A stretch of DNA of 24,131 nt from Actinomycetes bacterium (GTDB lineage: Bacteria; Actinomycetota; Acidimicrobiia; Acidimicrobiales; Palsa-688), in assembly GCA_021811865.1 (NCBI GenBank), contig JAKAQB010000053.1, forward strand, positions 1-24,131. Reading direction: 5' to 3'. The notes beneath the pieces are model-generated. The model ran no database searches, was not told the DNA's origin, and saw nothing but the letters and a program-made list of their open reading frames with translations. Of the stretch, positions 13,807-21,224 are shown piece after piece (within the stretch, counting starts at the first letter, position 1; each line of letters opens with the position of its first letter). The position numbers and the translations under genes were made by a program.

Positions 13807-15014
13807 GGCGAGCAGCGGGTGAGCGGTTGGTGGGACCGCTCCTCGACGACCAGCCCGCCGGCGCCGTCGAAGGCGATGGCCGCGTCCCCCGAGACGAGGC
13901 GACGGAGGGGCTCGCCGACCAGATCCGCCCGCCACCCGGACGCCAGGCGGCCGCGGCCGTCGCCGTTGAGGAAGGCGACCAGGTCCGCCCGCGTGGCGAG
14001 GATGGCGGCGTCGATGGACTCCTCCCGGGCCAGCTGGGCGACCCAGGCCATCGCGAGCGCCACCGCCGGCCGCAGCTCCCGGGGCACCTCATCGCCCGGC
14101 GGCGCCACGACGGCGTCCTCGGGGAGGTGCCGCCCCCGCTCGACGGCGCCGAGCAGCTCGGTGGGGACATCACCGCGCAGGAACCGTGCGTCGAGGCCCC
14201 GCACCGACGCCAGCTCGGCGAGCGAGGAGGGGGGGCGGTGGGCGATGGCCTGAACCGCCAGGTCGGGGAGGACGAAGCGGACGGGCACGTCGAGGTGCCT
14301 GGCCCGTGCCTCGCGCCAAGCCGCCACCTCCCGGGCCACGCCACGCGCCTGGCCCCGCAGCTGGCGGGCGTCCCGCAGCCGCCACCAGGCTCGGGTCGGG
14401 TCGGCTGGGATGGCCGCCCGGGTGCGCACCAGCTCGCACTCCTCCTGGGCCCACGCCAGGCGCCCCCGCCGCTCCAAGTCGGCATGGATGGCGTCGGCCA
14501 GGTCGAGGAGCCACTCGACATCGGCGGCGGCGTAGCGAAGCTGCGAGGCGCGGAGCGGGCGGGCGCTCCAATCAGTGAGGCGGTCGCCCTTGGGCAGGTC
14601 CCGGCCGAGGTAGGACCGTACGAGCGACGCCAAGGACGCCGACCCGTGCCCGGCGAACCCCGCCGCCACCTGGGTGTCGAACAGCAGCGACGGGCCCGCG
14701 CCGCACGCCAGCTGCAGGATCTCCAGATCCTGGTCGGCGGCGTGGGCTACGAGTGTGGCGGGCCGGGCGAGCAGCCCGGCGAGGGGGGCGACGTCGACGG
14801 TGGTCGGGTCGACCAGTGCCACAGCGGCCGGCCGGGCTGTCCCCTCGACCCACGACAGCTGCAGCAGCGCCAGCTGCGGCCAGTAGGTGCGCTCCCGGTG
14901 GAACTCGGTGTCGAGACCGAAGCGGTCGGCGGCCGCGAGGCGGTCGAGCAGGGCCCCCAACCCGGTGTCGTCGACGACCAGGAGAGGCGAGCGGTCGGCT
15001 CCGGGGCGGGTCAC
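13788..15014 (-). CDS. rnd: Ribonuclease D (DEDD exonuclease with HRDC domain)
   Basis: This is a 3'-5' exoribonuclease that trims tRNA and other small RNA ends. The 408-aa protein has the DEDDy exonuclease domain: FGLDTEFHRERTYWPQLALLQLS (Asp-x-Glu), LVAHAADQDLEIL, and RYAAADVEWLLDL (Tyr-x3-Asp). An HRDC helical domain follows in the second half (PPSSLAELASVRGLDARFLRG), then a C-terminal region of about 100 residues. GTG 15014 is used; it begins 7 bases after the sigma-factor stop. GGGAG directly abuts the start, so spacing is poor and coupling to the sigma gene is likely. The last residues (CSPYPLSP) are specified by sequence antisense to the convergent gene's repeats, and the stop lies in the third repeat unit. 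Confidence 0.9.
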   Translation of the reverse strand: MTRPGADRSPLLVVDDTGLGALLDRLAAADRFGLDTEFHRERTYWPQLALLQLSWVEGTARPAAVALVDPTTVDVAPLAGLLARPATLVAHAADQDLEILQLACGAGPSLLFDTQVAAGFAGHGSASLASLVRSYLGRDLPKGDRLTDWSARPLRASQLRYAAADVEWLLDLADAIHADLERRGRLAWAQEECELVRTRAAIPADPTRAWWRLRDARQLRGQARGVAREVAAWREARARHLDVPVRFVLPDLAVQAIAHRPPSSLAELASVRGLDARFLRGDVPTELLGAVERGRHLPEDAVVAPPGDEVPRELRPAVALAMAWVAQLAREESIDAAILATRADLVAFLNGDGRGRLASGWRADLVGEPLRRLVSGDAAIAFDGAGGLVVEERSHQPLTRCSPYPLSP

Positions 15015-15021
15015 CTCCCGG

Positions 15022-15783
15022 TCACGCCGGCTCGGTCGCCCACGACCGCAGCTGCTCGAGGCTGCGCGCCAGGAGGCGGCTGACCTGCATCTGGCTGATG
15101 CCGACCAGCGAGGCGATCTCCGTCTGGCTGCAGCCGACCACGAACCGCAGCTCCAGGATGTGGCGCTGGCGGTCGGGCAGGCGGGCCAGGAGCGGCGACA
15201 GCTCGAGCTTGCCGTCGACCTCGGCGAGCCTCGGGTCGCGCGCACCGAGCCGGCTGGTCAGGGCACGCTCCTCGCTGCCGACGCTCGGCGCCTCCAGCGA
15301 GGCGTTGTGCCGAAGGCCGCCCGCGTCGAGGGCCTCGACGACGTCGTCGATGGGCACATCGAGTCGATCGGCGATCTCGGCGAGGGTCGGCGAGCGACCG
15401 TACTCCTGGGTGAGCTCGTCGATGCACTGCTGGGCCCCGAGGTGGAGGTCGTGGATCCGCCTCGGCAGGCGGACCGACCAGCCCCGGTCGCGCAGGTGCC
15501 GCTTCAGCTCCCCGAGGATCGTCGCGGTGGCGAACGTCGTCAGCTCGGCGCCGCGGTCGGGGTCGAAGCGGTCGACGGCCTTCAGAAGCCCGATCAATGC
15601 CACCTGGTTGAGGTCGTCGAGCTCCTCGCCACGCTGCGCGAACCGGGCAGCGAGGCTGTACGCGAGCCCCTGGTACGCGCTGACGATGCGCTCGCGAGTC
15701 TCGGGGGAGCGGCTCCGGTGGTATTGGGCGATGTCCCGCTGCATCTGCGCCCGCGTGCTCGGGGTGGGGCCGGTGCTGGCCAT
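15022..15783 (-). CDS. SigB/SigF/SigG-type alternative RNA polymerase sigma factor
   Basis: This is a group-3 sigma-70 factor of 253 aa, the size of actinobacterial SigF or Bacillus SigB. Region 2 spans about 30-105 (GLAYSLAARFAQRGEELDDLNQVALIGLLKAVDRFDP, then FATATILGELKRHLRDRGW). Region 3 follows with RLPRRIHDL and a segment containing YGRSPTLAEIADRLDVPIDDV. Region 4 ends with the helix-turn-helix TEIASLVGISQMQVSRLLARSLEQLR. Such factors control stress or development and are normally held by an RsbW-type anti-sigma kinase, but no anti-sigma or anti-anti-sigma gene is in the window. ATG 15783 has a strong SD (GAGGAGGT). The gene lies after the SUFU gene with its own promoter-like hexamer and a possible small upstream ORF, and is followed closely by rnd. 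Confidence 0.93.
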   Translation of the reverse strand: MASTGPTPSTRAQMQRDIAQYHRSRSPETRERIVSAYQGLAYSLAARFAQRGEELDDLNQVALIGLLKAVDRFDPDRGAELTTFATATILGELKRHLRDRGWSVRLPRRIHDLHLGAQQCIDELTQEYGRSPTLAEIADRLDVPIDDVVEALDAGGLRHNASLEAPSVGSEERALTSRLGARDPRLAEVDGKLELSPLLARLPDRQRHILELRFVVGCSQTEIASLVGISQMQVSRLLARSLEQLRSWATEPA

Positions 15784-15802
15784 CGGACCTCCTCGCTCGC
15801 GG

Positions 15803-15808
15803 AGCCTA
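15803..15808 (-). promoter_or_regulatory. Candidate -10 element TAGGCT of the sigma-factor gene
   Basis: On the minus strand TAGGCT lies 19 bases before ATG 15783, leaving a short leader containing the SD. TTGACG occurs upstream but only 11 bases away, too close for a normal -35. Confidence 0.35.
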
Positions 15809-15821
15809 CCGGCCACGTCCG

Positions 15822-15863
15822 TCAACCGCCGTAGCTCATCCGGGTGTCCTCCATGCGGCGCAC
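15822..15863 (-). CDS. Possible 13-codon small ORF upstream of the sigma factor
   Basis: A GTG with a GGAGG SD 5 bases upstream opens a frame reading VRRMEDTRMSYGG and then TGA. The SD overlaps the TAG stop of the SUFU gene, so ribosomes finishing SUFU could reinitiate here. An internal ATG at 15854 is an alternative start. It ends 38 bases before the sigma-factor ATG. It may be a regulatory leader peptide or only chance. I know no family for it. Confidence 0.3.
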   Translation of the reverse strand: MRRMEDTRMSYGG

Positions 15864-15872
15864 GGCCGCCTC

Positions 15873-16814
15873 CTAGGGAACCACGTGCCAGCGCAGCCGC
15901 GGCCACGCCGGCCGCCGACCCCAGCCGGCCCGCCCGTCGAACAGGGAGGCAAGGCGCTCCAGCTCCGACGCCGGGACGCGCACCACGAGATCGTCGCCGG
16001 CAACCTCCCAGCCGGCCACCGGAGCGACCTCGAACACCAGCGCCCCGGCGTCGCCCTGCACCCGCAGCCCACCTCCCGCCCCGGACAGGCCGCGCCGCAG
16101 GGCTGGTCCGACAGCGGCCGCCGCACCCGCCCCCAGCTCCACGCTGACCCCGCCCCGCCGGGCCTGCCACCGCAACGTCCCGACCCGTAGCCCGGCCGCC
16201 GGGCGGCGGACCCTCGGGGCCGGCAGACCGGCGATCCTCGACACCCGCTCGACATCGGTGACAAGAAGGGGGTTGCCGCGTGCCAGCACCTCGACGACCG
16301 CTTCGGTCCCGTTGGCACGACACGCTTCCAGCTCGTCGGCGGTGAGGCCCAGGAGCTGCAGGAACTCCACCTCGCCCAGCGGCCCCGACAGCGTCGGCAG
16401 CCCGGGGTCCCGGACCATCACCCCGGCGGTGATGGCGCTCGCCGTGCCGAGGCGGATCGGCCCGCCGAGATCGAGGTGGTGGCCCGGGGCGAAAGCGTGG
16501 CGCGTCGTCCACACGTAGCCTGCGAGGTTGGCGAGCAGCTCCACCGCCCACAGGGGCTCCTCCTGCGCCCGGAGCCGGACGGCCAGCTCGAAGCCCCACC
16601 CCGACACCGCCCGGTCCTCCGACTGCTTCTCGTCGAGCTCGGACAGCCCGAGGGTGACCAGGTGCCAGTGGTCGCCCGGCCGGGTGACCATCACCTCGGA
16701 CACGGGCCCCTGGCCCTGGAAGCGGTGCGGGGCGCGTGGGTGGTGGCGGGCGAGGACCGGACCGTCGGCGCGGCGGACCGCCTCGTCGATGGCGACCGCA
16801 CCCGGGCCGGTCAC
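15873..16814 (-). CDS. Suppressor-of-fused (SUFU) domain protein with extra C-terminal domain
   Basis: This 313-aa protein has an N-terminal SUFU domain (about 1-195). It shows HHPRAPHRF, then VSEVMVTRPGDHWHLVTLGLSEL, GWGFELAVRLRAQEEPLWAVELLANLAGYV, and FLQLLGLTADELEA with ITDVER-like ends. Bacterial SUFU proteins often act as immunity proteins in polymorphic-toxin loci, but no toxin, WXG or secretion gene is near, so a housekeeping role is equally possible. Residues about 205-313 form a separate, beta-rich, Gly-rich region (TLRWQARRGGVSVELG, LVFEVAPVAGWEVAGDDLVVRVPASELERLASLF) that I cannot assign. GTG 16814 shares GTGA with the DUF3151 stop. The gene is third in the tyrS operon. Confidence 0.8.
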   Translation of the reverse strand: MTGPGAVAIDEAVRRADGPVLARHHPRAPHRFQGQGPVSEVMVTRPGDHWHLVTLGLSELDEKQSEDRAVSGWGFELAVRLRAQEEPLWAVELLANLAGYVWTTRHAFAPGHHLDLGGPIRLGTASAITAGVMVRDPGLPTLSGPLGEVEFLQLLGLTADELEACRANGTEAVVEVLARGNPLLVTDVERVSRIAGLPAPRVRRPAAGLRVGTLRWQARRGGVSVELGAGAAAAVGPALRRGLSGAGGGLRVQGDAGALVFEVAPVAGWEVAGDDLVVRVPASELERLASLFDGRAGWGRRPAWPRLRWHVVP

Positions 16815-17236
16815 CCGCTCCGGCGGCCGTCCCATTCCGGGTCGAGCTGGTGGAGGAACAGGTCGCAGCGGGACTCCTCGGCCGACTCGCCGATGCGGCC
16901 GGCCGCCGAGCGGAGGGCGTCGAGGGCCCGCAGGAAGCCCCGGTTGGAGGCATGCCGCCAGCGGACGTAGCCCGACCCGCGCCACCCGCTGGCGCGGAGG
17001 GCGTCGAGACCGCGGTGGTAGCCGACGCGAGCGTAGGCGTAGGCCTCGACGGCGTCGTCCGACGCCTCGGCGAGCAGGGCCCATGCGAGCAGAGCCTGGG
17101 GGTGGGCCGCAGCGACGGCCTTGACGGCGTCGCGGTCGCGTGCGGCCTCCGCCGCTGCCAGGGCGACCTCGACGGCCGGTTCGAGCGGCGGCAGGACGGT
17201 CGAGGGCGGCCCGGCGGTGAACGGGATGTCGCTCAT
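16811..17236 (-). CDS. DUF3151 family protein
   Basis: This 141-residue soluble, helix-rich protein matches the actinobacterial DUF3151 family. The diagnostic stretch is ALRASGWRGSGYVRWRHASNRGF followed by LRALDALRSAAGRIGE and RCDLFLHQLDPEW at the C-terminus. The first half (AVKAVAAAHPQALLAWALLAEASDDAVEAYAYARVGYHRGLDAL) looks like a TPR-like helical hairpin pair. Function is not known to me. ATG 17236 shares ATGA with the tyrS stop, and its own stop shares GTGA with the SUFU gene, so all three are tightly coupled. An upstream open frame to 17290 overlaps tyrS and is not used. Confidence 0.85.
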   Translation of the reverse strand: MSDIPFTAGPPSTVLPPLEPAVEVALAAAEAARDRDAVKAVAAAHPQALLAWALLAEASDDAVEAYAYARVGYHRGLDALRASGWRGSGYVRWRHASNRGFLRALDALRSAAGRIGESAEESRCDLFLHQLDPEWDGRRSG

Positions 17237-18486
17237 GGCGTGACCACCAGCACATGCTGGTTGCGCCGGCCGTGGCGCAGGACGATCCACCGGCCGTGGA
17301 GGGCGTCGGCCGCGGTCAGGCTGCGGTCGTCGGTCTCCCTGCGGTTGTTGACGTACAGGGCGAGCTCGCCGAGCGCCCGGCGGGCGGCGCTCTTGCTGCC
17401 CACCAGGCCGGCGGCGACGAATGCCTCCGTCAGGGTGACCGGCAGGCCGGCCGGCGACTGCGGGGCGTCGGCCAGGGCCGCCTCGAGCACGGACGCGTCG
17501 AGTGCGGCGATGTCGGGCGTGAACAAGGCGGCCGCGGCGGCCTCGGCTCTCGCCGACTCGCCAGCGCCGTGCACGAGGGTCGTGAGCTCACGCGCGAGGA
17601 CGCGTTGCGCCTCCCGCCGCTGGGGTTGTTCGGCGGCGACTCGCTCGAGCGCCTCGATCGTGTCGCGGTCGAGGAACGTGAACCGCCGCAGGTAGCTGCC
17701 CACCTCGGCGTCGGCGGTGTTGAGCCAGAACTGGAAGAAGGCGTACGGGCTCGTCCGGCGGGCGTCGAGCCACACCGTGCCCGCCTCCGACTTGCCGAAC
17801 TTCGATCCGTCCGCCTTGGTGACCAGCGGCGAGGTCAGACCGAAGCCGTGAACCGAGCGCAGGCGCCTGAGCAGGTCGACGCCCTCGGTGATGTTGCCCC
17901 ACTGGTCGCTGCCGCCGAGCTGCAGGCGGCAGCCGTAGCGGTCGTGGAGCACCACGAAATCCCAGGACTGCAGGAGCATGTAGCTGAGCTCGGTGAACGA
18001 CAGACCGTTGTCCCGTCCCTCCAGCCGGGAGCGCACCGAGTCCTTGCGGATCATCTCGTTGACGCTGAAGTGCTTCCCGACGTCGCGCAGGAACTCGAGC
18101 AGGCCGGCCGTCCCGAGCCACTCGTGGTTGTCCGCCAGGATGGCGCCCTCCTCCGAGAAGTCCAAGAAGCGCTCCAGCTGGGCGCGGATGCCCTCCCGGT
18201 TGGCCGCCAGGACGTCCGCTGTGAGCAACGCCCGCTCGTCCGTCTTCCCGCTTGGGTCGCCGACCATGCCGGTGCCTCCGCCCACGAGCGCGATGGGCCG
18301 GTGCCCGGCGAGCTCCAGCCGCCGGAGGGTGCACATCTGCTGGAGGTGGCCGACATGGAGGCTGTCGGCCGTTGGGTCGAAGCCGATGTAGGCGGTGAAC
18401 CGCTCCCTGGCCAGCAGGTCGGGCAGGGCATCGTCGGTCACCTGGTGCACCAGGCCCCGCCAGCTCAGGTCGTCGAACAGAGTCAC
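17233..18486 (-). CDS. tyrS: Tyrosyl-tRNA synthetase
   Basis: This is a class Ic aminoacyl-tRNA synthetase that charges tRNA-Tyr. The 417-aa protein is the bacterial TyrS type. Its HIGH motif is HVGH at 44-47 (after YIGFDPTADSL), and its KMSKS equivalent is KFGKS at 229-233 (VTKADGSKFGKSEAG). The tyrosine-site blocks SYMLLQSWDF and LGGSDQWGNI are present. The C-terminal S4-like RNA-binding domain lies at about 345-417 (LVGSKSAARRALGELALYVNNRR, then VLRHGRRNQHVLVV). The start is GTG 18486; a CACGCT hexamer 7 bases upstream could be a weak leaderless -10. I see no T-box leader, since only 53 bases separate it from the divergent glycosylase. It heads an operon with DUF3151 and SUFU. Confidence 0.96.
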   Translation of the reverse strand: MTLFDDLSWRGLVHQVTDDALPDLLARERFTAYIGFDPTADSLHVGHLQQMCTLRRLELAGHRPIALVGGGTGMVGDPSGKTDERALLTADVLAANREGIRAQLERFLDFSEEGAILADNHEWLGTAGLLEFLRDVGKHFSVNEMIRKDSVRSRLEGRDNGLSFTELSYMLLQSWDFVVLHDRYGCRLQLGGSDQWGNITEGVDLLRRLRSVHGFGLTSPLVTKADGSKFGKSEAGTVWLDARRTSPYAFFQFWLNTADAEVGSYLRRFTFLDRDTIEALERVAAEQPQRREAQRVLARELTTLVHGAGESARAEAAAAALFTPDIAALDASVLEAALADAPQSPAGLPVTLTEAFVAAGLVGSKSAARRALGELALYVNNRRETDDRSLTAADALHGRWIVLRHGRRNQHVLVVTP

Positions 18487-18493
18487 GGCCCCC

Positions 18494-18499
18494 AGCGTG
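18494..18499 (-). promoter_or_regulatory. Weak -10-like hexamer CACGCT upstream of tyrS
   Basis: On the minus strand CACGCT lies 7 bases before GTG 18486. It differs from the TANNNT pattern at the first base, so support is weak. Confidence 0.2.
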
Positions 18500-18527
18500 C
18501 CACGCCGCCGGCAGCCCGGGCCTGCTG

Positions 18528-18533
18528 TAGCGT
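18528..18533 (+). promoter_or_regulatory. -10 element TAGCGT of the DNA glycosylase gene (leaderless)
   Basis: TAGCGT lies 6 bases before GTG 18540 with no SD. Confidence 0.5.
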
Positions 18534-18539
18534 CCGTCC

Positions 18540-19493
18540 GTGGTCGCCGTCGCCCCCCTCGAGGCGGAGGTTCGCCTCCCGGGCCCGGTCGACCTCGCAG
18601 CGACGCTGTGGCCGCTGCGCCGGGGCATCGGCGATCCCTGCACGGTCATCGAGGGCACCACAGTGTGGCGGGCCACCCGTACCCCGGCCGGGCCGGGCAC
18701 CGAGGCGCTGGTCGCCTCGCCCGGCGCCGGCTCCGTCCGGGCGTGGGCGTGGGGACCGGGTGCTGGCTGGCTGCTCGACCACCTCCCGGCGTTGCTCGGC
18801 GCCGGCGACGACGCCGCCGGCTTCGCCGAGCTGACCCACCGGCGCCCCACTCCCCCGCCGGCGGGCTGGGACGTGGTCGCAGCCCTGGCCCGCCGGCATC
18901 CCGGGCTGCGGATCCCCCGCAGCGGCGCCGTCGTCGAGGCATGCGTCCCGTCGGTCCTCGAGCAGAAGGTGACCGGCAAGGAGGCCCGCCGCAGCTACCG
19001 CGAGCTCGTCGCTGCCCTCGGCGACGCCGCCCCCGGCCCGCGGCCCGGTCTCCGCCTGCCGCCGGCGCCGGCCGCCCTGGTGGGCCTCCCGTCGTGGCAC
19101 CTGCACCGCTTCGGCATCGAACGCCGGCGGGCGGAGACCATCCGGCGGGTCGCCGCCGGCGCCGCCCGCCTCGAAGGGGCGGTCGCCCTGCCCGCCGACG
19201 AGGCCCGGACGCGGTTGACCGCGGTGGCCGGCGTGGGGCCGTGGACCGCTGCGGAGGTAGCGCTTGTTGCCTTCGGTGATCCGGACGCGGTGAGCCTCGG
19301 GGACTTTCACCTCCCCCATCAAGTCGCCTGGAGCTTCACTGGGCGCCGGCGTGGCGACGACCGGCTGATGCTCGAGCTGCTGGAGCCGTGGCGCGGCCAG
19401 CGCGGCCGCGTGCTGCGCCTGCTCACCGCCGGCGGCATCACCACCCCCCACCGCGGCCCCCGCCAGGCGGTGCGCTCGTTCCGCGAGTGGTAG
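18540..19493 (+). CDS. AlkA-like DNA-3-methyladenine glycosylase (HhH-GPD)
   Basis: This is a base-excision repair enzyme that removes alkylated bases such as 3-methyladenine. The 317-aa protein has an N-terminal region (about 1-110) with the mixed fold of AlkA-like proteins. The HhH-GPD domain follows: EACVPSVLEQKVTGKEARRSYRELVAALG, then LHRFGIERRRAETIRRVA. The helix-hairpin-helix itself reads LTAVAGVGPWTAAEVALVAFGDPDAVSLGDFHL, with the catalytic aspartate at D255. It lacks the four-Cys iron-sulfur motif of Nth/MutY, which argues for the AlkA branch. The start is GTG 18540, six bases after TAGCGT. Divergent tyrS begins 53 bases away. Exact substrate range is inferred. Confidence 0.87.
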   Translation: MVAVAPLEAEVRLPGPVDLAATLWPLRRGIGDPCTVIEGTTVWRATRTPAGPGTEALVASPGAGSVRAWAWGPGAGWLLDHLPALLGAGDDAAGFAELTHRRPTPPPAGWDVVAALARRHPGLRIPRSGAVVEACVPSVLEQKVTGKEARRSYRELVAALGDAAPGPRPGLRLPPAPAALVGLPSWHLHRFGIERRRAETIRRVAAGAARLEGAVALPADEARTRLTAVAGVGPWTAAEVALVAFGDPDAVSLGDFHLPHQVAWSFTGRRRGDDRLMLELLEPWRGQRGRVLRLLTAGGITTPHRGPRQAVRSFREW

Positions 19494-19509
19494 GACGAGG
19501 CGGCCCGCA

Positions 19510-19525
19510 CCCGCCTCCGGGCGGG
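19510..19525. terminator. Short GC hairpin between the glycosylase gene and mobA
   Basis: CCCGCC (19510-19515) pairs with GGCGGG (19520-19525) over a 4-base loop, 16 bases after the glycosylase stop and 14 before mobA. There is no T-tract. Confidence 0.3.
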
Positions 19526-19539
19526 CATCATGTGAAGCG

Positions 19540-20223
19540 ATGGAAGTCGGTGCACTCCTGCTCACCGGCGGTCGCAGCCGCCGGATGGGCCGCGACAAGG
19601 CGACCCTCGCAGTCGGGGGGACCACCCTGGCGGCGAGGACGGCCGCCGTGCTCCACGATGCCGGCGTGGAAGGCCCGGCCTTGGAGGTGGGACCGGGCGT
19701 GAGCGGCCTGCCCCACCTCCCCGACGGCCGTCCGGGCGCCGGGCCCCTCGCCGCTGTCGCCACCGGAGCAGCGGCCCTTCGCAGGCTCGGCTGGACAGGC
19801 CCGGCCCTCGTCGTAGCGACCGACCTCCCCCTCCTCGACACCGGGCTGCTGCGCTGGCTGACCGGCCACCCCTGCGAGGGCAGCGTCGTCCCGGTCGCCG
19901 GCGGGCGACCGCAGTGGCTGTGCGCCCGCTACGCCGGCGAGGCGCTCGCCGGCGCCGAGGCCCTTGCCACCGCCGGGAACAGGGCCATGCGCGACCTCGT
20001 CGCCGGGCGGCCCCTGCACCTCGCCGCGCAAGCCGAGTGGGCGGCGGCGAGCCCGGCGGGGCCGGCGGTGCTCGCCGACGTCGACGAGCCGCCGGACTTC
20101 CAGCGACTCGGGCTGCCCGAGCCGGACTTCGGGTACGCGGAGCTACCCGAGCCGGCACCGAGCGGGCCGGCGCCACCGGCTGCACCTGACCGGCCTGTCC
20201 CACCACCGGCGCTGCGGCGATGA
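19540..20223 (+). CDS. mobA: Molybdenum cofactor guanylyltransferase
   Basis: MobA adds GMP to molybdopterin to form the bis-MGD cofactor used by formate dehydrogenases and related enzymes. The 227-aa protein shows the nucleotide-binding signature TGGRSRRMGRDKA (9-21), the PGAGPLAAVATG block, VVATDLPLLD (metal-binding Asp), and PQWLCARY. The normal MobA fold ends near residue 187 with LADVDEPPDF; the last 40 residues are a Pro/Ala-rich tail unlike the family core. ATG 19540 has a poor SD, and a CATCAT hexamer 8 bases upstream is a weak leaderless -10 candidate. Its stop shares ATGA with fdhD, which acts on the same cofactor pathway. Confidence 0.88.
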   Translation: MEVGALLLTGGRSRRMGRDKATLAVGGTTLAARTAAVLHDAGVEGPALEVGPGVSGLPHLPDGRPGAGPLAAVATGAAALRRLGWTGPALVVATDLPLLDTGLLRWLTGHPCEGSVVPVAGGRPQWLCARYAGEALAGAEALATAGNRAMRDLVAGRPLHLAAQAEWAAASPAGPAVLADVDEPPDFQRLGLPEPDFGYAELPEPAPSGPAPPAAPDRPVPPPALRR

Positions 20224-21086
20224 CGACCCGCCCCCGCCCGGTCACCGACGTGCGGGTCACGAAGGTCCGCCCCGGCCGCCACCTGGAACTGCCGGACCGG
20301 CTCACGACCGAGGAGCCGCTCGAGGTCCGTGCCGCCGGCCCCGGCGAGGGATCCCAGCCTGTCGCCGTGACCATGCGCACACCCGGCCACGACTTCGAGC
20401 TGGCGGTCGGGTTCCTCGTCAGCGAGGGACTGGTCGCCCCGGCCGACGTCGCCGCTGTCGGCTACTGCGACGCCGCCGACCCGGAGAACCGGTTCAACAC
20501 CGTCACCGTGTCACTGTGGAAGCCGTGGGTGGCCCCCGCCGGGCGCACGTTCGTCGCCAGCTCCAGTTGCGGCGTGTGCGGCAAGACCGGGCTCGACCAG
20601 GTCCAGCTGGCGTGCCCGGTGCTGCCGCCCTCGCCGCCCGTGCCGGCGTCGCTGATCCCGACGCTTCCTCTGCTCCTGCGCCGCGCCCAGCAGGTCTTCG
20701 ACCGTACCGGGAGCCTCCACGCCGCTGGGCTCTTCGGCCCGGGCGGTGAGCTGGCCTGTGCCCGCGAGGACGTGGGCCGGCACAACGCCGTCGACAAGGT
20801 GATCGGCAGGCAGGTGCTCGACGCTGTGAGCGGTCGGTACCGCGACGGGCGGCCGCCATGGGTCCCACCTCCCGGCGAGGGAGTCCTCATGGTGTCAGGG
20901 CGGGTCAGCTTCGAGATCGTTCAGAAGGCGGCGATGGCCGGTGTGCCAATCATCGCCGCCGTCTCGGCTCCGTCGAGCCTCGCTGTCGCCGCCGCCGAGC
21001 GCCTCGGGCTGACCGTCGCCGGCTTCGTCCGCGGCGACACCTACACGATCTACAGCCACCCCCAGCGGATCGCCCTCGACGCGTGA
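20220..21086 (+). CDS. fdhD: Formate dehydrogenase accessory sulfurtransferase
   Basis: FdhD passes sulfur from a cysteine desulfurase to the molybdenum cofactor, which formate dehydrogenase needs for activity. The 288-aa protein has the family blocks TMRTPGHDFELAVGFLVSEGL and the catalytic cysteine loop SSSCGVCGK with C117 and C120. It also has GSLHAAGLF, REDVGRHNAVDKVIG, SGRVSFEIVQKAAMAGVP and the late GFVRGDTYTIYSHP. ATG 20220 shares ATGA with mobA, so the two proteins are probably made together. No formate dehydrogenase structural gene is in the window, and its enzyme partner lies elsewhere. A GC hairpin just after the stop may end transcription. Confidence 0.95.
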   Translation: MTTRPRPVTDVRVTKVRPGRHLELPDRLTTEEPLEVRAAGPGEGSQPVAVTMRTPGHDFELAVGFLVSEGLVAPADVAAVGYCDAADPENRFNTVTVSLWKPWVAPAGRTFVASSSCGVCGKTGLDQVQLACPVLPPSPPVPASLIPTLPLLLRRAQQVFDRTGSLHAAGLFGPGGELACAREDVGRHNAVDKVIGRQVLDAVSGRYRDGRPPWVPPPGEGVLMVSGRVSFEIVQKAAMAGVPIIAAVSAPSSLAVAAAERLGLTVAGFVRGDTYTIYSHPQRIALDA

Positions 21087-21088
21087 GC

Positions 21089-21113
21089 CCCGGCGGCCTC
21101 CATGCTCGCCGGG
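21089..21113 (+). terminator. GC-rich hairpin after fdhD
   Basis: CCCGGCG (21089-21095) pairs perfectly with CGCCGGG (21107-21113) across an 11-base loop, 3 bases after the fdhD stop. It lacks a T-tract, which is common for high-GC actinobacterial terminators. Confidence 0.45.
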
Positions 21114-21181
21114 CGCCCCCTGAAGCAACACAGGCACGGCTACAGGCGACCCAGGGCCGCCGCGGTCGCCGCCGCCGGCCG

Positions 21182-21196
21182 CGGGCGGACCGCCCG
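21182..21196 (-). terminator. 15-bp palindrome downstream of the cold-shock gene
   Basis: CGGGCGGACCGCCCG is a perfect inverted repeat around one central base. It lies 29-43 bases past the csp stop on the minus strand. It may act as a terminator. The rest of 21114-21224 is GC-rich with no gene I can support. Confidence 0.35.
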
Positions 21197-21224
21197 AGCA
21201 ACGGCCCGCTCTGCGGACGGTCGG

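Noticed and set aside
13501..13935. Minus-strand frame giving a hydrophobic LALTVAA repeat that looks like a transmembrane segment
   Set aside because: It is the complement of the 21-bp repeat, and the real minus-strand gene there is RNase D in another frame.
15803..15830. SigB/F-type autoregulatory promoter before the sigma gene
   Set aside because: A GGTT and a CGGTA are present but the spacing (about 12) is shorter than the 14-16 expected, so I do not call it.
15873..16814. SUFU gene as an immunity gene of a polymorphic toxin system
   Set aside because: No toxin, WXG100, PAAR or secretion gene lies nearby, and tight coupling to tyrS argues against it.
17254..18834. 526-codon plus-strand open frame
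   Set aside because: It is antisense to tyrS, which has HVGH and KFGKS motifs. The composition is low-complexity Arg/Ala/Gly.
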